DNA from: Rhizodiscina lignyota
Lineage: Eukaryota > Ascomycota > Dothideomycetes > Aulographales > Rhizodiscinaceae
Direction: 5' to 3'
DNA length: 64,000 nucleotides
NCBI GenBank assembly: GCA_010015805.1
Contig: ML978123.1
Location: 744,001 to 808,000, forward strand
Numbering within the stretch: position 1 is the first letter of the stretch; every line of letters starts with the position of its first letter. Below the pieces are notes generated by a model. The model was not told where the DNA came from and ran no database searches. It worked only from the letters and a program-made list of their open reading frames with translations. Made by a program: the position numbers and the translations under genes. This document shows, in pieces, positions 1-10,973 of the stretch.

Positions 1-122
1 GTCAGTCACACGAATTATACGGTCTCGGTGTTCATCAGTCGCCAGTCACAGATGCTGGCCTAGCGCTTACTTCATCTTACTTGATTACCTCTTCAGATCG
101 TATCGCTTTAGTACAACAACTT

Positions 123-1588
123 ATGACTCTGGTAAACCGATCACTTCTTCCCCTCTTGTATTTGCTTCGTAATCCTAAATCCTTTGTTCGGAAATTTTGC
201 GCAGAATGTATATCGTGTCTTTGCAGATACTTTAGCTCTTTTTCGTTCCACGGACTACTCCGACCTGTATCGACGATTATTTAGATTATTGGTTGCAAAG
301 ATTTTCAAAATGAATCTCAGTGAAGAAGAGACCAAAGCCATCAGAGCGTAAGTCATATATCTATCCCGGACTCTGTCACTTGGATACTGATTGCCAAGAC
401 TATAGTCAGATGTTCTCGACGCCGACTCTCCAGCGTTATAAGACATTTTGCGATGAGAAGTCTCTTCCCGTAAACGTTGAGGACATCTCAGAAGAGGCGC
501 AAATAGGCTGGCTCGGTTCTCCAAAGGCTTCTAAAGTTGTCCTGTACACATGCGGTGAGTTCACCATCGCGTTCGTGGAATGGTTCTCTTACTTTCATAG
601 GCGGCGGCCTGAAGGATCCGGCAACGCCATTCCATATACCGTTAATTTACAACGGCGTCCATCCGGTGCCCGAAGGCAATGAAGTTGCTGTTGGCCTTAT
701 CATGCATGGTACGTGCTGGACTGCATCGCATTAATGGATATCCGTGACGGCGCACAATTAACTTCTCAGGTCTCGCACCATCATGTCGATATCCTGGACA
801 GATTAGAGACTTCATTCTTGTTCTGAATCATATCTTGAAGACAAGACAAGCAAATTCGGTCAGCCTTCCGCCGGTCTAGTACAGTAGAGCCCAGTACGGC
901 AGCTAGTTGAGACAAGATCTACCTAGCAGGCGATTCGTCTGGATCCGCATTGATCATTGCCGCTCTCTTTCACCTCGCTCATCCGCACCCACATGTCCCT
1001 GCACTTGAATTACCGCTATCGCAGGCTTTCGCGGGCGGTCTTCTCATCTCTCCCGCGTTTCCGCTCCCTTCCTCCGCTCCATCGGTCGACAGCAACAACG
1101 GTAAAGATCTGTATCCTAAATCCTCCTTGGTGGAGATGCGGGATACTGTTAGCTCTTCGACAGAAGAAGGCTTCAAGTTGACCATGTCTGACCCGTACTT
1201 TGCACCGGAGCAAGCGCCAGAAGCGTGGTTTTCGAATTTACCCATTGGAGATGTTTTGTTCTTGTTCGGAGGCAAAGAGATGCTTCACGATGACCTCGCA
1301 ACATGGGCAGTGAGGTTCAAGGTAAGAAAGAAAAATATCTCGCTTTGTACCTCGAGCAGGGGAGCTTCCATGCGTGTGGAGCTATCCTCCCTTGGCCTAT
1401 TGCGGACGCACCAACTTGCTCTTTCTCGACCCAAACTAACAGTATTCCAGAGGCAACATAAATCGCTCGTCGATATACACGATAATCCAGACCATGTACA
1501 TTGGCAATTCATTGTTGATGCAATGATGGGCGGGGACCCGTCTGTGCAGACGTCTGATATTGTTAAATGGCTGCAGTCCCTCTATTGA
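123..1588 (+). CDS. alpha/beta hydrolase, steryl acetyl hydrolase/HSL-like (7 exons)
   Basis: Hand-built exons 123-168, 227-347, 406-554, 601-708, 770-858, 917-1321 and 1451-1588 close in frame to give about 351 residues, the usual length of the fungal HSL/steryl acetyl hydrolase family. Introns are 43-129 bases. Seen: GLAPSCRYPGQIRDF (family block LAPe..YP.Q), nucleophile elbow IYLAGDSSGS, a probable acid in GGKEMLHDDL, and a probable catalytic His in DNPDHVHWQF. These fit a serine esterase acting on an acylated small lipid or sterol; the substrate is inference. Odd: the oxyanion motif normally HGGG reads CGGG (VVLYTCGGGL). The intron before exon 6 could use the donor at 859 or 874, and its acceptor (caag at 916) is weak. 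The ATG at 123 was chosen because it is the first in frame with the exon-2 helical N-terminus. Confidence 0.72.
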
Positions 1589-1984
1589 ACGCGAAGTCCC
1601 CTCAGCAGCCACAACACTCCAAAACACGGCCAATTTCTTTACTCTTTCTTGCACCTCGCAATCAAATCTGCTGTAGACATCGCAGGTGTTTCAGTCGGGC
1701 CGACACATATCTCAGTTATATTCTTTGTCCCTTCCACACAATGCATTGTATGCGACACCGTGTTCTGGCTTCATGTGTGCAGCAACTCACTAAACTCTGA
1801 CACTGTGTGAGCAAGTATATGTTTCAATTGAAAGGACTCATACACTTGATGAAGATTCCCCCATCATTATCGGGTAGCAACCGTGTTTGCCTGCTTCTGT
1901 TGAATTTGATCCTCGAGCCCCCCAGTGTTTCCTTCATCCTGGATTTAGGCTCAGGTACACCACCGCGGATCTTCTTACACAGAT
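1589..1984. other. intergenic, 396 bases
   Basis: 3' flank of the hydrolase and 5' flank of the first tandem paralog. I see no gene or clear regulatory motif. Confidence 0.6.
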
Positions 1985-3412
1985 ATGGACGGGTTTGACT
2001 TCAATCCAGACCTCTTGCAGAAGCTGCAGGATCTGCCCGAATGGGGATTCGACCAAGCCACTGAAGGACAGCCAGACACTAACCAGAACGCAGATCTTGA
2101 GGGCACTGGGTGTGCTTCCGTAAGCACCGAAATATCTACGAAGCGCGTGCGAGATGAAACGGCCGATAACGAGGAGCAGCTTGCTCCACCAGACCTCAAG
2201 TCGAGCAAGAGTGGCCAGTTAGTTACAGCAGACGACTTGATTCTTGACGCTATAAACGACATCTCTGAGGAGGAATGGGCGGCTATCCTGAACAATCCTG
2301 GCCCGAACAACGAGCTTGATACTCACGACTCTTCCCCCGAAGCGCAGGTTGGAGCTACCGCAGCTTTTCAGGCTGAGTCCGACCCTTCTGCACCCGCTGG
2401 AACGTTGTTTACACCTATTAGGCTTCTCGAGCATTCACACTTGCTTTCTGGTGCAAATGCTGTTCCCGCTCCTCACCAGTATGCTCCGCCTCCTCAATTG
2501 CTGTCTGCAGCAACAGTCGCAGTACCCCAGCCTCTAAATAATACACAGGTCGTCGATTCGAAGGTCTACAAACTGGTCTTGCCAAACAGGGAGGTGGCCG
2601 CACAGGCGGCTCAAAATAGAGCATACTTGCCTACGCCATCACCGACTCCAGGGCCAGTTCAGTATTCCACGCTTTCCCTCCCCGCTCTCCCCAATGAATT
2701 CGTGCAGGCTGCTCCCATTCCCCCGTCAGTACGGAGGAGCCCTTTTGAGGTAGCTACGCCGGGATGGGCAGACTTGCGACTCATCAAAACTGTCATCACA
2801 GCTGATGAGATCTTGGCATATTTGCCGGAGCACCTGAAGGTCTATGACTGCCTTTTCCGTCTCATTTACAATGGCTTCTCGCAGTGTGACATTGCTGGAG
2901 CTTGTAACTTCTTCCGCGGAGCCGAGTTCGAAGGGGCTATGTTGCAGAACACTATTACGAAACGTATGAAATCGATCGAAGCCGCACGCCACCAGGAGAC
3001 AGGGATGAATGGTGGCCAGCCTTTTAAGGGAAACAAAGAACGGAAGATGCAGCATCTGCAATGGCCGTACTTCGACACGGAGAAATGGGGCGCACCACCA
3101 CGCACGACTCTGAAAGACTTTCCACTGGCCGGGCTAGCAAATGGACTTGTGGTGAGACCTTGGGGAGAAGGACGCGGCCCTCTGTCGAAGTCCATTGAAT
3201 ATGCTGAGATGCATCCGGAGTTGAATCTCATGTTGTCGAACGTCCCTGCAATCATGGCCTCGCAGGGTTTTAAACCCATCGAACCTGCTGGATGTAATAT
3301 CGACAAGAAGGCACGGGAACGTCTTACGCCTTACATTTCCAAGCGTGGGATGAGGTATCCTGAGCGGAGAACAGACCGAACGGACAAGGTCAATCTGCGG
3401 AAGAAGAATTGA
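1985..3412 (+). CDS. tandem paralog 1: unknown HTH-like family protein (475 aa)
   Basis: Single-exon ORF of 475 residues; I do not recognise the family. The first ~260 residues are acidic then Pro/Gln/Ala-rich and look disordered. Residues ~261-330 hold the shared core: ITADEILAYLPEHLK, then LIYNGFSQCDIAGACNFFRG, which resembles the turn of a helix-turn-helix (NG-x-x-Q-x-x-I). A second shared block follows: LAGLANGLVVRPWGEGRG, SIEYAEMHPELNLMLSNV and DKKARERLTPYI. The C-terminus is basic (SKRGMRYPERRTDR, NLRKKN). The same order of blocks appears in the next two genes (4430-5590 and 6633-8210), all on the same strand, so this is a tandem duplication. A nuclear or DNA-associated role is inference from the HTH-like core and basic ends. 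The ATG at 1985 is the first in the open frame. Confidence 0.75.
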   Translation: MDGFDFNPDLLQKLQDLPEWGFDQATEGQPDTNQNADLEGTGCASVSTEISTKRVRDETADNEEQLAPPDLKSSKSGQLVTADDLILDAINDISEEEWAAILNNPGPNNELDTHDSSPEAQVGATAAFQAESDPSAPAGTLFTPIRLLEHSHLLSGANAVPAPHQYAPPPQLLSAATVAVPQPLNNTQVVDSKVYKLVLPNREVAAQAAQNRAYLPTPSPTPGPVQYSTLSLPALPNEFVQAAPIPPSVRRSPFEVATPGWADLRLIKTVITADEILAYLPEHLKVYDCLFRLIYNGFSQCDIAGACNFFRGAEFEGAMLQNTITKRMKSIEAARHQETGMNGGQPFKGNKERKMQHLQWPYFDTEKWGAPPRTTLKDFPLAGLANGLVVRPWGEGRGPLSKSIEYAEMHPELNLMLSNVPAIMASQGFKPIEPAGCNIDKKARERLTPYISKRGMRYPERRTDRTDKVNLRKKN

Positions 3413-4429
3413 GATTCAGTCGATCAGAAATGTCTTGGATTGTCCACCCCCCTGATTCAGACATGTTTCTTAGCTCTTTGGGGGTTTGGTGTTCCGGCGT
3501 TCGGGCGTTTCGATTCCCCCTTTATTGGTTGCTCATTCGACCCTTCGCCCTGATGCGATAGGCAGAATATTATCGCGCGCATATTGCTGTTAGTCTACCA
3601 TCTCACAATCAAGAAAATTTAAAGTATTTCCTCGAAACTCTAATAAAGATGGTGAGATGACCAGGAGATTTTAGTTCACCTCATTGTTCCCATGACGAAG
3701 TCCGGGATACGGATACGTTTGCGGAAACCTGTCCCTACCCGTAGATGATTGCTTTTCAAACAATGACAACTGTCTTCCCTGAAAAAATATTAGTCCCGTA
3801 ATCCTTGACGCTTAACTCCGTTGATTGCGACTCTTGCTCATGCCTGGAAGCATATAAGGGTCCCCTATACCTACTGGATCGACCTGAACTAAAGAGCCCA
3901 TTCAGCAAAGATATATACCAAAACTTCCCATAATGTATAGTCCTTCCTATGTTTTCGTTCTCTCAACCGAGGATTCGACTTGAATAGGTCTCTGGACTCC
4001 GTACGTCATGGTGGCACAGCGCCGCACGTCAACGGCCATAATGTCCCCCTTTTCCATCGTCGCAGCATGTGCTGTAGCAGAACATCTCCACCGCTACCGT
4101 CGTCCAATGTCTGCGCACTTCCTTGGCCAACTAGGTTGAATAACGGGGTCCGTCCGTCCCCATTTGTGGGGGATACAAAGCGCTATTGCCTGCACAATGC
4201 CTTTGTTTCTGGACGATGGCAATGAAGACACTCAAGATGAATTTGTGTCGGCTGTCAACACCACAACTGGCCAACCTCACTAATTCTTCACGATGTATAT
4301 TTTCTCTTTACCAGTCCTAAAACTCTTTTGCCAATCATCGTCTGCAAGCGGTTTCGAACGTCCCAATCAACGAATCCAGTTTGTACGCGAAGAAGAACCC
4401 ATCGTCACATACATTTAAAGCTCTCAGCT
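3413..4429. other. intergenic between tandem paralogs 1 and 2
   Basis: About 1 kb without a supportable gene. A TATA-like catataagg lies near 3852, too far upstream of the ATG at 4430 to assign. An 81-codon ORF at 3980-4225 has no family features and is disregarded. Confidence 0.5.
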
Positions 4430-5590
4430 ATGTCATATCAAGAGAACGGGCAGGCGGGCCAGCCTTCGGGGTCTCGTCGTTCACCGACCCCTGAGCTCCG
4501 GCCACCACCATCAATGGAGGAGGCTCTCCGCGAGCTTGATCCTCCAAAGTGGTATCCTTGGATGGGCGGCAGGCCTGGACCATATGATATCGACATGTCT
4601 TCCCACTTCAGGGTTAGCACAGATCAGGATGGCGACAAGATAGTCGAGTTCATTCCGGGACGCAATGAGCCGTCCGAGCAATCAGAACTCGGCGACTCGA
4701 TTCGTCGTCCAGTCAAGCATGGGCGCGACGACGATGACCTTTACGAGGCTCCTCCAAGAAAACAAGGACGACCTAGAAAGTTCCTCGTCCCTCAGCCAGA
4801 ACATGTTATAGCGGGTCCTTCTACGGCTCCGGTCAACCAGCAGATGCCACAGATGGCGAACGGCACCCAGAACGGCTTTGGCAATCCGCCGACAATGCCA
4901 ATCCAGCCAAATGTGGCTCCTGCAGGTTTGCTAAGGCCGTCCCTCCTGGATGGCTCGAAGCTCCAAGGAGCCACCACTATATCAGCAAACATTGCGCTGC
5001 TGAATATTGACATCTCAGCGGAGGAGTACCTCACATTCTTCCCTTTACACTACCGCTGGAGACAGGGATTGCGTCGCCTGATCCGAAACGGTTGGGACCA
5101 GAACAGTATTGTCGGATACATTAACTGGTCTCGGAACCTGATCGGGCGAGACCAGGCCATTGACTGCAACACTCTCGTGAAGCAGATCGGAAGCGCGGAT
5201 GAAGAGGAGTGGGGGAGAAAATGGACCAAAGCTACAAGGCCACGGGACAGGGCTCAGTTGAATCTGAAGCCTGATTCATGGACAATAGCTAATCGCAGAG
5301 TAGAAGACGTGCTATTACGGACTCTGGTGGTTGGCGTTGTTCGTTTTCCGACTGGAGCTGGAGAGGGAGCGCTGACTCGGGCCGTCCGCTACGCGGTGGA
5401 ACATCCTGAGGAGGCTATCATGCTCTCTGGGGTCAACAACTTGATCCGTCGAGAGACTGTCCAGCTTCTGCACGTGCCCTGGGGCCAAAACCTAGACAAA
5501 GATGCTTTGAAGCGACACATGCCCATCATTGGGGCTGCGCAGTGGAGTACGCCCAAGGATTGGGCCAAAAGGAATGGCCTCTGGAATTAA
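4430..5590 (+). CDS. tandem paralog 2: unknown HTH-like family protein with AT-hook (386 aa)
   Basis: Single exon, 386 residues from the ATG at 4430. The frame is open further upstream to an ATG at 4328, but those residues are low-quality and Arg-rich, so the internal start MSYQENG is preferred. N-terminal block: DPPKWYPWMGGRPGP, also found in paralog 3 as HPWFPWMGS. Near residues 109-116, PRKQGRPRKF matches an AT-hook (GRP core flanked by basic residues), which binds the minor groove of AT-rich DNA in known proteins. The core from ~190 reads ISAEEYLTFFPLHYRW and LIRNGWDQNSIVGYINWSRN. The second block has VVGVVRFPTGAGEG, AVRYAVEHPEEAIMLSGV and LDKDALKRHMPII. The closest relative in the window is paralog 3. 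A DNA-binding role is inferred from AT-hook plus HTH-like core; the target is unknown. Confidence 0.75.
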   Translation: MSYQENGQAGQPSGSRRSPTPELRPPPSMEEALRELDPPKWYPWMGGRPGPYDIDMSSHFRVSTDQDGDKIVEFIPGRNEPSEQSELGDSIRRPVKHGRDDDDLYEAPPRKQGRPRKFLVPQPEHVIAGPSTAPVNQQMPQMANGTQNGFGNPPTMPIQPNVAPAGLLRPSLLDGSKLQGATTISANIALLNIDISAEEYLTFFPLHYRWRQGLRRLIRNGWDQNSIVGYINWSRNLIGRDQAIDCNTLVKQIGSADEEEWGRKWTKATRPRDRAQLNLKPDSWTIANRRVEDVLLRTLVVGVVRFPTGAGEGALTRAVRYAVEHPEEAIMLSGVNNLIRRETVQLLHVPWGQNLDKDALKRHMPIIGAAQWSTPKDWAKRNGLWN

Positions 5591-6632
5591 GCATAGATGC
5601 ACGCTTAGAAATACTTGGTTTTGCGAGTTTGAAATTTGTCAAAAATTTGGGAAAGCAGTCTTAAGAGAGAGCAATAACAGAAATCGCTCGCTGAAGACTC
5701 AAGCACATGAGAGACGCGAAAATGTCCATAGATAACTGAAATCCATGAAATATCAATTGAAGCGCAAACCATTTCGTACGAAGTTCCACAGTGAATTTGT
5801 GGGTTGTCCTCGCTCATTGAGCAGCTTTGGCCATATTCGGCCTCATGAGCTGCCCAATGGATATCGCAGAAAACCCGCCAGTGGAGTCCTGACGGCTTCT
5901 CCAGTGTACGACTCGAATCCCGTATGTTCACCAGACATGAACTGTGTGCTAATGTCGCCATGAGCGAGACAGAATCCGTCAGATAATGCCGATGGACGAA
6001 ATTGCGGTATGTGATATGCGGTACGTGTTCATCCGCCGGTGTTCGCCCACTGGCAACGAATGGGAATGATCTGTACCCGTGCTAATCCGTCTGAGAGAGG
6101 TAAAGCAGATAGCTGCCCCCTTTATCGCCATTCATAGCTTGTATATAGACCTGAGTTAGTTCATGGTTAGTCTTCGTTCCTTGTGCCTATTAGATGTCCG
6201 CCCATCTCAGCATGAGATCTCGTAGGAGAGACGAATTCACGTCCTACGTAGTCGAACACACTCTAGATGATAGTGGCTCCCTCGTTGGGAAGTATCAGGC
6301 GTGAGGGACGCTTCCTGGACGATTCGAGGATATGTGAGGTCGAATACAACCTCGGTGATAATGGCCATTCTGCGGGTCGTCATCATCGTCATCGCCCTGC
6401 GCGCGGATGTGTGTTCATAGTAGCCCTCCTCTTTGCCTAGACTGTGTCCACTTTCTGAGGCTAAAGGTGTTGTAGAGATGATAAATCGCATAGAAAGGCT
6501 TCTGCTCTTCTTCACTCCATCAATCTCTCCATCCACCTGTCTCTTCGACTCCAGCACGTTGAGCACAGCTCTTTCGACGTCACCAAACCCTTTGTACCCT
6601 TTTACAAAGGACTCCAAAAGACCAACAGTAAA
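5591..6632. other. intergenic between tandem paralogs 2 and 3
   Basis: About 1 kb. A TATA-like tatatag lies near 6141. A 139-codon minus-strand ORF (6237-6656) overlaps the paralog 3 start and has no recognisable features. No gene supported. Confidence 0.5.
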
Positions 6633-8210
6633 ATGTCCATACAAGCAGCCCAGCATGGCGCTCTGCCGCTCAGCGCGCTAGTCGAACCTCTCACCGATTC
6701 CGAGTCATCGTCGCAGCTGCCAATCGCATATCGGCGAGCGCTCTATCATCCACACCCATGGTTTCCATGGATGGGAAGCTTGCCAGCTTTCCATAAAAGC
6801 GACGCCTTGGTACGACCTGCGCATCTCGATGGTGATGAGCCACAGCTAACACTTCAGATCGTCAACCAGTCGACCGCTCTGACAGCTCAGCAGCAGCAGC
6901 AGTTGGGTCATCGGTTAGTCAATCATAGGGAGAATTCGTGAGTGCTCTTGGGTTAAGTGCTGATGAGTTACAGGTGTACCCAAACGAAGCGAAAGAACCA
7001 AGCGACCGAACCTCCGAAGCCTTCGCCCAAACGGCAGAAGATGAACCCAAAGGGCGCGCAATAGTAAGTTGGTTGGTAAGAAACATACCTGTGATAGTAA
7101 CCACTGAGCAATGCGGATAGGAATAGGATCCCGAATACATCTCCCACTCCTCACGGTATTCAAGACATATCGAGCTCAACCCACACGAGCATCCAGAACG
7201 ATAGTGGTGATGGCGTCCATGAGTACAATGTCAAGAAGGACATCACCGACAAGAGCAATGCCCAACTAGCCAACCCCAGTGGCTTCATAGACCCCGCCCT
7301 CCTCCTAATTTCGCGTCCAAGTCCAAGTCTAGGTCTAGGTCTAATGGTTGGCGAGACAACTAACAATACCGAGTCTTCCGGACCAAGCACGTCACGTGGC
7401 CCAGGAGTGGACTTCAGCGTCTATCCGGCTTTCCAGGGGAATGAAGGCAATATGGTGCAGGGCCAGACACCGGTCTCCAGTAACTCGTCTCATCCTCCTG
7501 TTTCGTCATCGCAGCACGTGACACAACAGACTCCGCTCCTACAAGTGCCGCAACCAAGCACCACCAGAGCCCCCACGATGTTGCAGAAGCTCCAAGGTGG
7601 GACGCCTCTGACAGCAGACATTGGTTTACTCCACGTTGATATCACTCTCGAGGAGTTCTTGACCTTCTTCCCGGCTCATTATCGCTGGAAGCTGAGCCTC
7701 ATCCGTGTGATCTACAACGGATGGACACAGGCTGATATTGCTGCGTATCTTAATTACGCAAGGAACTTTCAAGGCAATATGGCAGTGAGAGAAAATTCCA
7801 TCAGGAAGGTAATCGTGGAGGCGGAGAAGACACACAAGGGTGGTGTCTTTACAAACAGCAACCGTCCGATGAACCAGCCGGTCCATGACATGAAGCCAAC
7901 AGGATGGGAGCCAGCGGAAAGGTACAAGTCGGACCTTAAGGACACCCTGCTGGTCTCGCTGGCAGCTGGGGTGGTGAATTGGCCGGCGACGGAAGGTCGG
8001 GGGGTATTAACGCAGGCAATTGAGTACGCGCTGAGTAACCCAGATCGGAAGTTGCGATTGTCGGACGTGGATGGGTTCGCCGCCATACCTGGGATTGCGG
8101 GAGTCCAGCAGCCAACTGGCCCGGCGACAAATCATGACAAAGAGGCTCTAGAGCGTCTCCAGCCGATTCTTCGCCAGAAGCAGTGGCGCAAGCCCATGGG
8201 AAACATATAA
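6633..8210 (+). CDS. tandem paralog 3: unknown HTH-like family protein (3 exons, ~490 aa)
   Basis: Proposed exons 6633-6913, 6974-7063 and 7109-8210 give 490 residues in frame. Exon 1 carries RALYHPHPWFPWMGS, matching paralog 2, and ends in a short Gln run. Exon 2 encodes a Lys/Arg-rich stretch (TKRKNQATEPP, KPSPKRQKMNPK) that looks like a bipartite nuclear signal. The core from ~residue 297 reads ITLEEFLTFFPAHYRWK and VIYNGWTQADIAAYLNYARN; the second block has LAAGVVNWPATEGRG, AIEYALSNPDRKLRLSDV and HDKEALERLQPILR. Intron 2 (7064-7108) uses a weak GAG acceptor; the more obvious TAG acceptors at 7120 and 7126 would create a stop, so this junction is the least certain part. The third exon alone is secure. 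Function unknown. Confidence 0.66.
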
Positions 8211-9156
8211 TCTGCAGATGCTGTAGTATGAGGGAAGAGTGTGAGGACATAGTGTAAGGGAATGGGACAAGGGAAGAGTATGAGGCAAGAGTTATGAAGA
8301 AAAGGGGATATTCGGACCTAGGTGGAGGGTATAAGTGAGGAAGAAGAGGGTATCGATGCGTATTTATGGTTGCTGTACCGGGGTGTACCATCCGCGTACC
8401 ATACGCGTCGAAGGTGTCTGGTGTCTCTCCGCAAGTACGTTCTGAGGTATCTTCACTGGAAGATGCGAGCATTACTGTCCACGTGTCTAGCAGCATCGTG
8501 AAGCGGGAGTTGGTTCTTCGAAGTCGTTATTGTTCTTGTTGGGAGTTTGGGTATTTTTTCATATCGGTCAATACACCTTCACCAGTTGTACAAGAAGCTT
8601 GCATACGCGTACCTTCGCCTGTTCCTGAGATTCGCGGCAAAGGGTCTTATCGATCGACCACTCGCCGCGGCGACGGGTGTTGGTGCTTCCCTGTCGCTGG
8701 GGCTGAACGCCGGTTTCCAGAGCTCCAACCACGTCTAACAATCACGTGTGTAGCGGCGTTCCTGCAGGTCTGCTGCAGTCGATGTGAAAGAGGGCATGCT
8801 GATTTCTAAACCCCACAGCGACGTCGGAAGGTCATTGGAAGCGCATGCGAGATGAGCTTCACCGCCCAGCACGGGCGGCCGGGAATGGGCCATCCGAACC
8901 ACGCCACCCTATCACACAACCTCTCCTTGGCACAACCATCCTTTCCCAAGCAATACTCCGTACATTCGAGCCATTGGCTTACCACGCTCTCTTCTGACGA
9001 CCAGGAAAGGGCATTGGAGCATCTGCGCGCCTTTCCAATTCAAATCCAGACGCTTTTCATGCTCTCCTGTTTCTCTAGATCCCCCCTATTAAGTCGTCGC
9101 ATCTGTACGGGACCGCGCACCTTCGAAACGCATATACAACAAATATCTGGCCCAAT
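8211..9156. other. intergenic and probable ERG5 5' region
   Basis: About 950 bases. ORFs at 8366-8809 and 8852-9241 lack family features and codon consistency; the second runs into the ERG5 first exon in another frame. No gene supported. Confidence 0.5.
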
Positions 9157-10973
9157 ATGGCCGCCGATTTCAGTTACGCCTCTCCCACGGCGGATGCAAC
9201 CTCAGCGCCTCTGGTGTTCACAGGAACTCTGGGCGGATTGATCGGGCAGGTCCTCACAGGAGTGCAAATATGGCATATCATCGTGACCCTGATTCTCGGT
9301 CTGGTGGTCTACGACCAGAGTGAGTAGCAGCGGCGATCCCGGGAGCCACTCTACAGCTATACTGACAGTCGCAAAGTTTCGTACATCTGGCACAAGGGGT
9401 CCATCGTTGGTCCATCTTGGAAAACGCCATTCATTGGACCCTTCCTCGATTCGATGAACCCGCAATTCGAGCAGTATATGGCCAAATGGCTCAGTGGTCC
9501 GCTTAGTTGTGTATCTGTCTTTCACAAGTAAGCTCCGCTCTATGGCCTCATAGCATATTCAAACTAACCTGTATTAGATTCGTCGTGATCGCATCGACGC
9601 GCGACATGGCTCGCAAAGTCTTCAACTCTCCGATGTTCGTCAAGCCATGCGTCGTCGATTCCGCATACAAACTCCTCCGACCTACAAATTGGGTGTTTTT
9701 GGACGGCAAGGCACATGTAGACTACCGGAAGGGTCTCAATGGCTTGTTTACACGCCAGGCTCTGGAGTCTTACATGCCAGGACAGGAGGAAGTATACAAC
9801 AAGTACTTCGCCACGTTCTTGCAAATCTCAAAGGAGAACGGCTATAAGCCAAAAGCTTTCATGCCGGTCTTCCGCGAGCTGCAGTGCGCGATCGCGTGCA
9901 GAACCTTCGTCGGCCACTACATGCCAGAGTCGTCGATGAAGAAGATTGCGAACGACTATTATCTTATCACTGCAGCGCTCGAGCTCGTAAACTTCCCCAT
10001 AATCCTTCCATTCACCAAGTCATGGTATGGTAAGAAGGCGGCAGACATGGTACTCGATGAGTTTGCCAAGTGCGCCGCAAAGAGCAAGGTTCGCATGGCA
10101 GCTGGTGGAGAGCCAGAATGTATCATGGACCGCTGGATTCAGTCAATGTTTGCTTCAGAAGCATACAGGCAGAAGGTAGCGAAGGGCATTGAGGTAGACC
10201 AGTCTGAGAAGCCAGATATGCTCATCCGCATGTTCACCGATTTCGAAATTTCCCAGACTGTCTTCACCTTCCTGTTCGCATCGCAGGATGCGACCAGCAG
10301 CGCGTGCACATGGCTCTTTCAAATCATGGCGGACCGACCAGAGTTCTTGGACAGAATTAGGGAGGAGAACCTCGCCGTACGCAACGGTGATCGCAACATG
10401 CCGATTTCCTACTCGATGATGGAGAAGATGACGTATACGAGGGCAATTGTGAAGGAGGTGCTTCGGTACAGGCCACCCGTAATCATGGTCCCCTACGTGG
10501 CCAAGAAGGACTTCCCAATCACCAGCGATTATACTGTCAAGAAAGGTACGTTTGTATCGGCGTATTTAATGCTTCTAGCTCTAATACAACCTGTAGGCTC
10601 TATGGTAGTCCCGACAACTTATCTCGCCCTACATGATCCTGAAGCATACCCGAACCCTGATTCATTCGATCCAGAACGATGGATCACTGGCGACGCTGAG
10701 AAACAGGTCAAGAACTGGCTCGTCTTCGGCACCGGTCCCCACTACTGCCTTGGCCAGATATACGCGCAGTTCAACCTGATGGCCATGATTGGCAAGGCGA
10801 GCATGTTCCTCGACTGGGAGCACCAGATCACTCCCCTCTCGGAACAGATTGAGGTCTTCGCAACGATCTTCCCGAAGGTAGGTCATCCATCTTCCCAATT
10901 CGGAATGATGTTCATGCTGACACGCGTTTCATAGGATCACTGCCTGCTCTCTTTCAAGCAGCGTCCACAATAG
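9157..10973 (+). CDS. ERG5: sterol C-22 desaturase, cytochrome P450 CYP61
   Basis: Exons 9157-9319, 9377-9527, 9578-10545, 10597-10877 and 10935-10973 give 533 residues, the normal CYP61 length. The N-terminus has one membrane anchor ([14 protein letters not shown]), placing it on the ER. Seen: the CYP61-type I-helix [15 protein letters not shown], the ExxR helix KEVLR, the PERW block, and the heme-binding loop [11 protein letters not shown] with the Cys thiolate ligand. ERG5 introduces the C-22 double bond late in ergosterol synthesis. The small last exon ([12 protein letters not shown]) restores the usual C-terminus. Four short introns, all GT..AG. The ATG at 9157 was chosen because it yields the anchor directly. 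Confidence 0.95.

Noticed and set aside
5885-5915. Possible tRNA B-box-like stretch (gactcgaatcccgt)
   Set aside because: No A-box or acceptor-stem pairing found around it.
6237-6656. 139-codon minus-strand ORF upstream of tandem paralog 3
   Set aside because: Overlaps the paralog 3 start on the other strand and shows no domain.
7320-7343. Short aggtct repeats before an apparent ATG at 7344 in paralog 3
   Set aside because: The frame is open upstream and the region reads as coding, so the repeat is not treated as a regulatory element and 7344 not as the start.
8366-9241. Two plus-strand ORFs (147 and 129 codons) upstream of ERG5
   Set aside because: No family features; the second overlaps ERG5 exon 1 in another frame and is likely 5' UTR.
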